From Pleodorina starrii (lineage: Eukaryota > Chlorophyta > Chlorophyceae > Chlamydomonadales > Volvocaceae), in contig BRXU01000018.1 of NCBI GenBank assembly GCA_030267565.1, forward strand, positions 558,001 to 622,000: a stretch of 64,000 nt of DNA, given 5' to 3'. A program made the translations under genes and the position numbers. This document shows positions 37,101-47,800 of the stretch, piece after piece. The notes below the pieces were generated by a model. It made no database searches and was not told the DNA's origin. It was given only the letters and a program-made list of their open reading frames with translations. Positions within the stretch are counted from its first letter, which is position 1, and every line of letters begins with the position of its first letter.

Positions 37101-40100
37101 GGGCCGGGGAGGCCCGGGAGGCGCGGGCTCGGGCGGGGGCGCGGATGGAGGAGCGGCGGCAGGAGCAGGAGCAGGAGCAGGAGCAGAGGCGGGAGTGGGC
37201 GCCGAACTTTCAGGTGGGTGGATGGGGCCTTGTCGCTGCTGAAGGACTGCCCTGCTGTGAAGGCGGGGAGGGGAAGCGTGTAGGCTGCCAGGCCCGCTGG
37301 TCCCCTCTGGGGTCCGCTGATGGTGACCGCGGCGGTGGTGGTGGCGGGGCTGCCCTCCCTTAGGGTATCGCATCGGGTCGGGCCGCTCTCCCGCAGCCGA
37401 ACCCACGCTCTTGTCCGCTGGGCCCGAGCAGGTCCGGTGCGTTGCGTGCAAGCAGGTGCTGCCCGTTCTCGGCTCTCGCGCCTGCGTCCATCCCCACGCG
37501 ACCATCCTCCTTTTCCACCACCACCACCGCGACCACCATCACCATCACCACCACCACCACCACCACCGCCACCACCATCACCACCACCATCACCACCACC
37601 ACCACCACCGCCACCACCACCGCCACCTTCTTCCACGCTGCTCTCCCGCGCGCGGCTCTGCAGATGTGAGGCCTGTTGGTACTGCTGCAGTAGCTGCTGC
37701 CGCTGCCACTGCTGTTCCCTATCCGAGCGTGGGGGCTGCTGCTGCGGCTGCTGCCGCCGCCCCTGCTCCTGCTCCTGCGGCCGCGATTGCCGGGGCTGCG
37801 GCGGCGGGTGCAGTAGTCGGGGTAATGGGCTGCGCACAAGGACGCGGCATGGCCACCACCCGCCCATCCGGCGCCCGTGTCGGCGACGCGTCAGCGCCGG
37901 CCTCGCAAGAGCCTTCCAGCCAACGCGGGAATGGCGGCGGCGGCGGGCGCGGAAGCGGTAGCGGCGGCGCGGCTTTAGTGGTCCCGGCCGGCAGGAGTGA
38001 CGCTCCCCGCGGGGACCGGGCCGGCACCGTCGCCGGCGCCGCCGCGGCGGCGCCGTTGCCTCGTTCCGGCCGTCAACGAATCGAATGGTCCCCGCCCGCC
38101 CCGCCGCCGCCGTGGCCGCCGCAGGACGCGAACGGAGCGAAGCGTGAGCTGCCGCCGGCGGCGAAGGACCACGGATCCGACGCCGGCGGCGACAAGGCGA
38201 GCGCCGGTGGCGGAGCGGCCGCGAAGCGGCCGCGGCTGGTCACCGATGGTGAGGCGTCGGAGCCGAAGGCGCGGGCAGCCGCCGCTGACGGCGGCGCAGC
38301 CGCTACGGCCGCCGAAGGTGGCAGTGGCCTGCACCGCTCGGTGTCCCCGGTGGTGTCCCCGGTGATGTCCCCGGTGGTGGCGGCGGCGGCGGCGGCGCCG
38401 GGTCGTGTCGAGGAGGAGGCGCAGCGCATCGTAGCCAAGCACGGCAGCCGGGGGGAAGGCACTCGGAGCGACAGGCAGGGGAGCGGCGGCGGCAGCGGCG
38501 GCGGCAGCGGCAGCGGCGGTGGCGGCACCGGCAGCGGCGTAGAGCGGGCCTCGCGGCGAGCGACGCTTGACTTCAACCTGCCGCCGATGACGGCGGCGGA
38601 GGCGGCAGCCGCCGCGGCCGCCGTCAAGACGCGCGTGGCGGCGGTGGCGGCGGCCAGGGCGCAGGCTGTGGCGTCGTCCTCACCCGAAGCGGCGACGGAG
38701 GCGGCGACGGCGACGGCGGCGACGGCGCCCAGCAGCGCAGGTGGAGTGGCGACGGCGGAGAGCACGGGTGGCGGCGGCGGCAACGGCGACGGCAGCGGCA
38801 GCGGCGTAGAGCGGGCCTCGCGGCGAGCGACGCTTGACTTCAACCTGCCGCCGATGACGGCGGCGGAGGCGGCAGCCGCCGCGGCCGCCGTCAAGACGCG
38901 CGTGGCGGCGGTGGCGGCGGCCAGGGCGCAGGCTGTGGCGTCGTCCTCACCCGAAGCGGCGACGGAGGCGGCGACGGCGACGGCGGCGACGGCGCCCGGC
39001 AGCGCAGGTGGAGTGGCGACGGCGGAGAGCACGGGTGGCGGCGGCGGCAACGGCGACGGCAGTGGCAGCGGCGTAGAGCGGGCCTCGCGGCGAGCGACGC
39101 TTGACTTCAACCTGCCGCCGATGACGGCGGCGGAGGCGGCAGCCGCCGCGGCCGCCGTCAAGACGCGCGTGGCGGCGGTGGCGGCGGCCAGGGCGCAGGC
39201 TGTGGCGTCGTCCTCACCCGAAGCGGCGACGGCGCCCGGCAGCGCAGGTGGAGTGGCGACGGCGGAGAGCACGGGTGGCGGCGGCGGCGGCGGCGACGGC
39301 GGCCATTGGGGGTCCATGACCCGGACGGCGGCGCCGCCACTGCCGTCAGGCGACGGGAAAGACCGACCAGGACGAGAGGCCGCCACGCGAGGCGAGCCAG
39401 CAAGTCAGGCGAGAAGGGACCGCAGAGCCGGCAGCAGCAGCAGTGGCGGCGGCGGCGGTGCCGGCGCCGGCGCGGCCGCCACAGGACACAACGGCAGCGG
39501 AGGCAGGGACAGCGGGGCAGCGGGGGCCACGGCGGGTGGCTCGGAGCGTGCGGGTAGCGGCAAGACGGACGGGAAGGGGCGTGGCGGCGGCACCGCCGCA
39601 GGTGGAGCTCTACCCGGGTCCAAGAATGCCGGATCCGGAAAAAAGTTGGTCGGAGCCGTCGGAACCGGCTCTGGATCGGTATCTGGCGTGAGGGCTGCAG
39701 CGGCGCCGACGGCAGCGCCGAAGGCGGCAGCACGGCCGGCAGCGGCGGGGAAGGCGGCGAGAGGACCGGCGGTGGCGGAGTCGGCAGCGCAGCAGCAGCG
39801 CCGGCCCGCTAGCCGCATCCCCGACTTCAATCTGCCGCCGCTGACGGACGAGGAGGTGGCGGCCGCAGCCGCCTTGCCAGGCCTGCCGGCTAAAGCACCC
39901 GCCCGGGTTCCCGCGAAGACGTCTGCGGCGGCGCCCACCACGACCGCTGCAGCGCCCGCAGCGGTGCCGACGGCAGCGACGGCAGCGCCCGCAGCGGCGC
40001 CAACGGCGGCGACGGCCCCGGCGGCGCCGGCGGCGTCGGCGGCGTCCGACTCCGGCCCCGTGCCGCCCTCGTTGACGGGCGAATTGCACCCTGTTGCGGC

Positions 40101-40860
40101 GTGGCACTCGGGGGCGCCACAAGCTGCCCAGGGCCTCGCGGGCGGGCTCTCGCTCCAGCCTCACTTCAACCCAGCGGCGGCGGCTGCAGCTGCCTGGGTG
40201 GCGGGCGCCAGCGGGCTGCCGCCCGACCCGTGGGTCGGCGGCGACGCAGGCCCATTCGGGCCCAATCTGGGCCTGGGCATCGGCCCGGCGCTCTTCCCGT
40301 CCGCGCATTTCGCGCCCGGATTCGGCGGCGGCGGCGGCTTTGGCGGCGCCGGTGCATTCAACTTCCCGCTGGGCGTGCCGTTAATCGACCTGTCGCGGTT
40401 TGGCGGCCCGCCCCTGCCTCCATGCCCCTCCCTCCCGCTGGCGTCGGCGCCATCCGGCGGCGACGGCCGCCGCCGGAGAACGGACACGGAAGCTCTCACC
40501 GCCGCCGGTGCGGCCGGCGACGCCGCCGCCGGCGGCGCCGACACGGGCGCGGGCGCCGTCGCTGAGGGATCCAAGCAGCCCGCGAAGCGGCAAAGGCCGT
40601 CGAACTCGGTCGTGACGCATGAAGCGGCACCGACCCGGCCGCTGCCGGCCGGCACTGGTGGCGCCGGCGGCGCGCAGCAGCAGCAGCAGCAGCAACAGCC
40701 GCAGCCGGAGTTGCGGCCGCCGCCAGTGGCCGGGCGGAAGCCCGGGAAGGGCCCCGGGAGAGGCAGCCAGGCGCCGTCCCGTCACCGAAGTGGATTCGCC
40801 GGGGTGGCGGCGTCGGGTGGGCGTGGCGGCGCGGAGGGCGGTGGCGGCGGCGTCGGGTAG
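28189..40860 (+). CDS. Giant low-complexity nuclear protein with RS domain, RE/RD repeats, poly-His and EAR-like motifs
   Basis: Exon 1 is 28189-37213 and exon 2 is 37397-40860. The intron (CAG|GTGGGT..CCGCAG) joins two long open frames in phase 1, giving about 4,162 aa. TAA directly precedes the ATG. N-terminus to C-terminus: a Pro/Leu-rich start with a helical [21 protein letters not shown] segment; an Ala/Glu/Arg coiled helix (about 262-370) and [20 protein letters not shown] (about 405); Gln and Ala tracts; (PQ)n about 1017-1067; AEPQ repeats; an RS domain ([20 protein letters not shown], about 1377-1430); RE/RD repeats (about 1464-1630); [12 protein letters not shown] (about 1775); a Pro/Gln/His-rich region (about 1850-2500). 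Exon 2 begins with [11 protein letters not shown], then nearly 40 mostly His residues (about 3048-3085), an 89-residue repeat with LDFNLPP at 3400, 3489 and 3578, and DFNLPPL at 3818. RS and poly-His tracts are both known to target nuclear speckles; DFNLPP resembles the DLNxxP repression motif. I infer a nuclear scaffold; the family is not recognised. Homopolymers make other frames open too. Confidence 0.6.
31237..31391 (+). repeat. CCCCAG hexanucleotide repeat coding (Pro-Gln)n
   Basis: About 26 nearly perfect copies of CCCCAG within the giant gene, in frame as alternating Pro and Gln. The purity at nucleotide level suggests recent slippage expansion. Confidence 0.9.
32119..32199 (+). repeat. 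12-bp tandem repeat coding (Ala-Glu-Pro-Gln)n
   Basis: GCGGAGCCGCAG repeats about seven times in frame in the giant gene. Confidence 0.85.
32812..33030 (+). repeat. 36-bp minisatellite coding an Arg/Asp/Glu dodecamer
   Basis: A 36-bp unit coding [12 protein letters not shown] repeats five to six times inside the RE/RD-rich segment of the giant gene; most copies are identical. Confidence 0.85.
35773..35832 (+). repeat. 12-bp tandem repeat coding (Gly-Pro-Asn-Gln)5
   Basis: GGCCCCAACCAG is repeated five times exactly in frame in the giant gene. Confidence 0.9.
37515..37630 (+). repeat. CAC/CAT tract coding poly-histidine
   Basis: CAC and CAT codons dominate for about 115 bp at the start of exon 2 of the giant gene, interrupted by a few CGC/CGA and GAC codons. 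Synonymous CAC/CAT mixing argues for selection on the protein rather than pure slippage. Confidence 0.8.
38536..39290 (+). repeat. Three 267-bp tandem repeats carrying the LDFNLPP motif
   Basis: Copies start at 38536, 38803 and 39070 (period 267 bp, 89 codons) and are almost identical in nucleotides; the third lacks a GCGACGGAGGCGGCGACGG-type stretch near its end. Each codes [20 protein letters not shown], an Ala/Val helix and an Ala/Thr/Gly-rich tail. Confidence 0.95.
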
Positions 40861-42383
40861 CGCAGCCCGCTTGCGGCGCCGAGCGCCCCCCCCACACACA
40901 CCGAGGTGGCGAGATGACGGCCGAGTCGGGGTCTCATGTGGGGGTGCACCCCATGTGGGGGTGCACCCCTGGGATCTAGGAAGGAATGGATGAATGAATG
41001 AATGGAGGAATGTGGGTCCAGTGGGAGGAGGCGGAGGATGCCTCCCAACCAGTGCCGCCAACAGGTTCCCGGCAAGCAGCCGGCGGGTTCCGTCACGTGG
41101 TGGAGCAGTGGTGCGCGGAAGTTTTGCCATCGGGCGCGGGACGGGGCAGGACAGGCTAGCGCACGGAACAGGGGGCTGGGGCGTTCGGGGGGGCTGCTTG
41201 GTTGGCTGGACAGATACCGCAGTCGAGGCAGCTCGATCGGGCCGGTGCCGTTGGTGGTTACTGGTTAGGTTGGTGGTTAGGTTGGTCCGTGGGTGGACTA
41301 GGTCGTTTGTTGCACCTTTTGAAGTACGGCAAGCTCGTCCCATGATGACCGTCAGTCGGCTGTTTGTGTGTAGACTGGCTTAAGGAGCCCCGGTAGTACG
41401 ATGGATGCGTATGTAGGTGGGTGGGTGGGTGGGTGAGAGGGTGGCTGGGTGGCTGGGTGGGTCTGGAAACCAATTGACTGGCAGGGGTGGAAACACAGGC
41501 AGGCGGCTGCGGGCGGGCGGGGCGCGGGGGGCCGGGGCGCGCGGGTGCTGCAAACGGCGCTGTTCCTGTCTCCCAGGCGCCCGCGCAGACTGCTACAGGA
41601 TGGCTACGGCACCTTGCGAACTTGGGACCCGACTCGACCTTGGGGCCGAGGCGTTCGGGCATCATGGCCCTCGGGGGTGTCCTCGTTTGTTTGTTTTTTG
41701 GGCGGGGAGGAGAGTTCAATCTCTCCTCCCCGACTGAATAATGGGAAGGTCTTCTGGGGGGCGTATCGTAAGGAGATTGGGGAATGATCGAATGAAGGCC
41801 GCAACGTGGCAGAGGGGGCCGGAACGTGGGAAGGCACGCAAGATGGCGGCGGCTTGGCGGGATGGTCGGGTGGAGCAGCCAGCCAAATTTAGGGTTTGGC
41901 GACTTGGCCGGCTGGGCGGGTGGAGCAAGGAGCTACATCAAGGGTTGAGACTGGTCGTAGCTGATAAGGGCTGGCTGCCCTACATGGTGCCGTATTGGTT
42001 CCGGGGCCGGGGGGCGGCTGCGGAACGGGCTCAAGCAAGCAAGTCGCGCACATACAGGGCTGCGCATTACCGATTTACCGTAGTAGATACTGGGAGATAG
42101 ATTGTCGCCTTCATTTCAGGGTAGGGTAGTTCAGCACACGATGTGTGGGCGCAGGCGCTGTGGGTTCGGTGGTGGCACCGTCGACTGGGGCCGAGCGGGA
42201 CTGCGGATCGTGGATCGCGCAATCGGCGGGTGGGGGGTTATCCACGTATAGGCCGAAGCACGTGGAGGGTGGGGGGGGGGGGCATTCCCCCGGCTGGGTG
42301 CAGTGCGAGTGCAGCGTGGTTCGTTCGCCGAGGAGGGACTCTGCAGATGTGAGCGACGGAGCCCGCTCGGAGGAGATGTTGGG
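40861..42383. other. Gene-poor stretch after the giant gene
   Basis: Should begin with the giant gene's 3' UTR. Short GAAT and GGGT/GGTT simple repeats occur near 40990 and 41420-41460. No exon or nearby + strand TGTAA was recognised. Confidence 0.45.
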
Positions 42384-42755
42384 CCAGAGGGTACTCACGG
42401 GGGTCGATCTCGGGTACCGGTATCCGATACACGTGCTGTGACACGGCGACATGTGACGGAAAACCAATTTTGTTTGCGCAACCTTTTGGTATTAACGAGT
42501 ATCTGTTTCCGGGGCGTTGAGGATTGGATACCTGTCGCGGTCATTCTGGAGTTCGGTCCGTGAGGAAAATCCTATGGTCGGTCGGAAGAATCCTAGAGCC
42601 GGTTGCGGGAATTCGATGGGGGAAACCGCATATCTGTTGAATGACAAGAAAAGAGGAATTGTATCTACCTGAAAATTGATTTGTTTTATAAGCCAGTACC
42701 AGGTATCCCGTGACACCGCACTTACAGGAATCCGACCCCCGTGAGTACCCTCTGG
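42384..42755. mobile_element. MITE-like element with 23-bp terminal inverted repeats
   Basis: CCAGAGGGTACTCACGGGGGTCG at 42384-42406 is exactly inverted at 42733-42755. The 326 bp between is AT-richer than the surroundings and has no credible open frame. Size, perfect termini and lack of coding capacity fit a non-autonomous DNA transposon. I do not see an obvious target-site duplication. Confidence 0.6.
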
Positions 42756-44043
42756 CGGGGATGCGTCAAATCGTTAAACGCTCAGCCGTACAGTCATTGC
42801 ATTCTACATTATTACGGCTAGCAACCGGTATGAAAACGAGTTCCCCTTGTAATTATCGCATCCAAAAAGGAAGCATTTCCCCTTGCTGAAAGCAGTGGAA
42901 TTGGGAGTGGCGGCGGGCTCGAGGCGGGGTAGGAGCGGGGTAGGGTAGGGTATGGGCGGGCGGGCTTGCCTGTGCAAACAAAGGGCCAACTGGCAGCGTG
43001 GAATGGAATCCATATATATGTTTGCAGCCTGGGCTGACACTGTGACCCTTTTATGCATAGTATTGGGATTTATATTGGTGCGCACCGTACAGTTGCAGAA
43101 GACGGCTAGTTGGGGGTATATTGAAGTCTATCAGCATAGTAAAAAATAAAGTAATCTGTACCATGGCAAAATTTTGTATGTGCGATTTTATGTGCGATTT
43201 TACTGCGGGGCTCCGGCGCACAAGCGAGCCGCCCTTAGTTAAATATGGCAATTTGGGGCTGTTCAAAATAATCCACCACATTTCTATGTGCAAAATACCT
43301 GCCCGGCTCACCTTGTTTGCAAACGGACGCCGTACACGGCCCATCGAGCGTGCAAGCTTACCGTAGTTTGTACATACAAGAACTGCATTACTATAAAAAA
43401 TATTCCGCAATTGTAACCGCTGTAAGTGGACAAGATACTGTGTGCATCAGAGATGCGGCTCAGCCGATTGTGTATTAGGGCCCTAAACAGCGCACTTGCA
43501 GCCTGCAAGTGCGCTGTTTAGGGCCCTAATGCACAATCCCGATCAGCTTGTAATTCTATAAAATAAAACTTCAATGCGTTCGTATAAAGTCGCTTAGAAG
43601 TATGTTGCGGGGGGGAGGTCTGTTGCCGTCGATGGCGGTCGGTCGCAGCCAGGGAAGCTACGCTGAACGGCCTTATTCGTACGGCAAGCTTAACCACGGG
43701 TGCTCTGTTGACACCATCTAGGACCTTTCTACCCTGGATATTTAGTTTCTTCACGATCACGGGCAACATTTCATGCCCCGATTGGGACATTTTTCTGGAC
43801 ATTAGGTAGAGTACGGGTGATACCGGCCTCGTCTCCAATAGCGTCGCCGGCCTTGCCGGATGGGTTATTAGGCATTGCACAGGTGCATTTCCGATCCTTT
43901 TAACATAACATTTAATCCATAGTTCCAGCACTTGATGAGCTCGCTGATTCGGGGCGTATCGGTCCCTAGCCCCCTACCCTTTTCGGCCCGTGCTTAAATC
44001 AGCAACTTTTGCTTCACATTCCTCAATCTTGTAAATTCTGACC
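42756..44043. other. AT-richer intergenic region upstream of the first M11 peptidase gene
   Basis: Lower GC than most of the window, with no supported exon. It contains the near-perfect hairpin at 43466-43538 and, at its end, the promoter of the peptidase gene starting at 44044. Confidence 0.5.
43466..43538. repeat. Near-perfect 36-bp inverted repeat with one-base centre
   Basis: The left arm 43466-43501 pairs with 43503-43538 around the base at 43502, with a single mismatch (TGTATTAG against TGCATTAG). The arms include the self-complementary TTAGGGCCCTAA. It could form a cruciform or, if transcribed, a long hairpin RNA. Confidence 0.9.
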
Positions 44044-44816
44044 ATGTTGAAGCAATGGCTTTTGGTCCTCTTACTCTTCAGCGTTGCGAAAGGTGCGTTC
44101 CGTTCCATCGGTCCATCGGGCTCAATGCGAAGCGAACTGGCGACTGGAGCAGGAAAGCAACACGCCTGCGTGGGCGTGTTGCTTGTCTGCTGCTGTGCAG
44201 GCGCGAGCATCGCGCCCCAGAGATAGTCCGTTATATCGTCGTTCCGAAAAGAGCTTTACGGCGCTTTCAGAGTCGTACTTTGCGACATACAAGCTCAACC
44301 AACGAAGACGACCCATTCCTCCATGCACATGTCCCATTCCTCTTTGCATAATTGTTCGGTCCACGCGACTTCCACGTGCACCATACGACTGTCTTGCTGT
44401 CTTAGAAGGCCGTTTTCCCCTACAACAGCCGTTTCCCCCTCAACCCCAACAATCGCGAATTCAGAAGCACCCCGCCCTTCACCCGCCCGTGGCCCCATAC
44501 GGTACTCGAGCGCCTTGATCTATACTAGAGCGCCCAACAAGCCGTCCCTCCACCCTCCACCCTCCCCTGCTCCCCTCTTCCCCTCGCCGCAGTTGCACTC
44601 TCCGACGGTGACAGCACGCCCACTGATGACTCGTACTGGCCTCTGGATCCGGATCCAAGTGCCGCGGATTTGGCGTTCGTCAAGACCGCACTCGTGAATC
44701 CCGCACCCGTGAAACCCGGATTCGTACACTCCGTACCCGTCTATCCCGGCCACGCGGATCCCAAACCCCCGTACCCCGCACCCGGAAACGCCCCATCCCG
44801 AACGCCACGACGGCCC

Positions 44817-44852
<36 letters not shown>

Positions 44853-47800
44853 ACACGCCTCCGTGACGACTATGACTTATCCGGCAGCAGCGACGAGTAC
44901 GGCAGCGGCAGCAACGGCAGCGGCGGCAGCAGCGGCGGCGGCGGCGGCGGCACTGGTGGCGGCAGCAGGAGCCCATCTGTGGTGGTGTCAAACACCGACA
45001 CCGGCGGCGGCAGCGGCAGCGGCAGCGGCAGCCCGCCTGACGGCAGCGGCGGCGGCTACGTGCCCGGCGGGCCCAGTGCCATCGTCGCCATCACGCCCAC
45101 GGAGCTGGTGGGGGAGCTGCTGTATGTGGCCATCGACGACGGCGGCCAGTACTGGACCATGCGGACGGGGGACGGCGGTCTGACGCCCATCACGCGAACC
45201 TACCAGATGCCCAAAGTAGACCCCAACGGAAGAAACATCCTGCCGGGCGCAGTGGTGTCCATTGTGAGCTGTGTCCCGTGGGGCAGGAAGTTTTAGGGTT
45301 GTATATTAGGGTTTTGGGGTTTTACATGGGTTGGAAGGTATCTCCAAAGTCACTGCGCTTCTTCGCCCATCGGGAGAAATTGGGCTTTCCCCAATCAGCC
45401 CCAAAAGTGCTGCTCGGATCCGCGGCTTGGCACATGATGGGCCCGGAACAGGCTGCTTTCAGATTTCTTGTCCGGGGGCCCTCTCCCCTCCCCTCCCCTC
45501 GATGACGACCTGCATGCGCCCACCTGCCTCCGCCTGCCGCCTGCCGCCTCCCTCCCTCCCGCCACCTCGCTCCAGACGTGCGCAATCGTGCCGTACACGG
45601 GCGAGTGCGCGCCGGTGCTGGGCACATTCGTCACCGTGGTGGCGGAGGTGGTGCCGGCACTCACCAACCCCACCATCGTCCAGCGTCCGCTGGTCATCCT
45701 GCTCGACTACTCCGCCTGCGGCATGCCCCCCAGCTTCACACCCGCAGACATCCGAACCCTCTTCCTGGGTCCTAATCAGGATGGTCTCGGCGGCGTCGCG
45801 AAAAAGTACGCGCAGTGCTCGTACGGCAAGTTCACCATCGATGCGGCGTCCTTCAACGTCATTGTCGTACCGGCCAACTGTACGATGGCCGTGATGTCGT
45901 CGTGCAGCTGGTTCACGTTGGCCCAGAACGGCGACACGGGCGCCAAGGAGGCGCTGGGCACCGCCGCGTTCTCCAGCTACACCAACTTTATCTACGTGGT
46001 GCCGCCAGGGCTCGCCGGCGTGTGTCCCTGGGCGGGCCTGGCGCTGCTGCCCGGGCGACAGATCTGGTTGCAGAGCAGCAACTACGGCGTGCAGCGATGG
46101 GCGACGGTGATGCAGGAGTCGATACACAACTACGGTGGGTGCTGGGTGGGCCGCGTGCATTCGTCGCGCGCACTTCCAAGGCTTCAAAGCGACCGAAAGC
46201 ATTCGAAAGCACTCGAAAGTGTCAAGAAGGAGCCGCATCAACAAAGGGCACCCTGCCCGCCGCGGCGGTCTGTGGCGGCCTGCGGCGGTCTGTCGTACCG
46301 CGACATGATCTTGACATGTACGGCTACGTCGCATTCACTCGGCCGCTGGTGCCCGGCCCCTCCCCCTGTGCAGGTCTGTGGCATTCCTGGCAGTCCGGCA
46401 TCGAGTACGACGATTACTCCACCGCCATGGGCCGCGGCGACGCCTGCCCCAACGCCCCGGAGATCTCTCGCATGGGCTGGGCCAGCCCCGCCGAGGGCGG
46501 CGAGGCGCTGAACTCCGCGGCGCTCCCCGCCGGCTCCGTCCGCACCTTCAGCCTGCCCGCCACCTACCTGACGGGCGACAACGTCTTCATCCGGGTCATG
46601 CCCGACTGGCTGACGGCCTACGCCAGCGCCAGCACCGCCAGGAATCTGTACCTGGCGCTGCGGGTGGCGAAGCTGGGGGATGCGGCTCTGGACCCGTCCT
46701 ACGCCTCGAAGGTCAACGTGCACGAGGTCAACGCGACGATGGTGGGTCGCGGGCCGCGACTCACGTTGACCTCAACGTGATGACGAGGTCAACGTGCCAC
46801 AGCGTGACTCACGGCGTCACGCCACCGTCCCTGCCCCTGGTCCGTGCATGCTTGCTTGATAGCTAACCGCTCGGTCCTTAAGCATACGCATCACGTATCT
46901 ATACGAGGTCGGGGAAGGAGGTCGGGGAGGGAGGGCGGCCACACACAGGGCCCGTAGCACCAATCACGGCATCCGTACAACACACACACACACACAGCCC
47001 AAATCAAGCCCCACACAGCCAACATACCGGTACGTTCTGACCGCCTCTCCCGCGTCCCGCCTGTCGTACACCCCCGGCACTCCCCCCCGTGCAACCAACC
47101 GGCCAACCAACTGCAGGACAACGGCTACCCCACCTCCTACATGAACGGCGACCGCCGCATCGCATTCGTCAGTGCCGTACCGCCGTACACCCAGCAGACC
47201 TTTGCCGCCTACAACCTCATTGTGTACGGCGGCTCGTGGGTCGACGTCGATACACTGCGAGTGCACGTCTGCCGCTTCACCAGCGCGGTGACCGAGTGCC
47301 CTCCCATCACCAGCCTCGAGGCCGTGCCGTCGCCGCCGTCGCCCCCCAGACCGCCGAACCCCAAGTCGCCGCCGCGCCCGCCGCCACTAAGGTCGCCGCC
47401 ACCCTGGCCACCGGGCACCACGCTCAGACCGCCGCCGCCGCGACCGCCGCCACCATCGCCGCCGCCGCCGTCACCGCCGCCGCCCAGCCCACTGATCCGC
47501 AATTTCAGCCCATGGCCCCCCAGTCCGCCGCCGCCAGGTCTGCCGCCCAGCCCGCCGCCTCCAAGCCCACCACCGCCAAGGCCACCGCCTCCAAGCCCGT
47601 CACCGCCCAGCCCACCACCGCCCAGCCCACCTCCCCCACCACCTAGTCCCCCACCGCCCAGCCCACCGCCGCCCAGCCCACCGCCACCCAGCCCATCACC
47701 CCCAACTCCACCTCCTCCTAGCCCGCCGCCTCCCAGCCCCTCGCCACCCACTCCTCGTAGCCCCCCGCCTCCCAACCCCTCGCCACCCACTCCTCCACCT

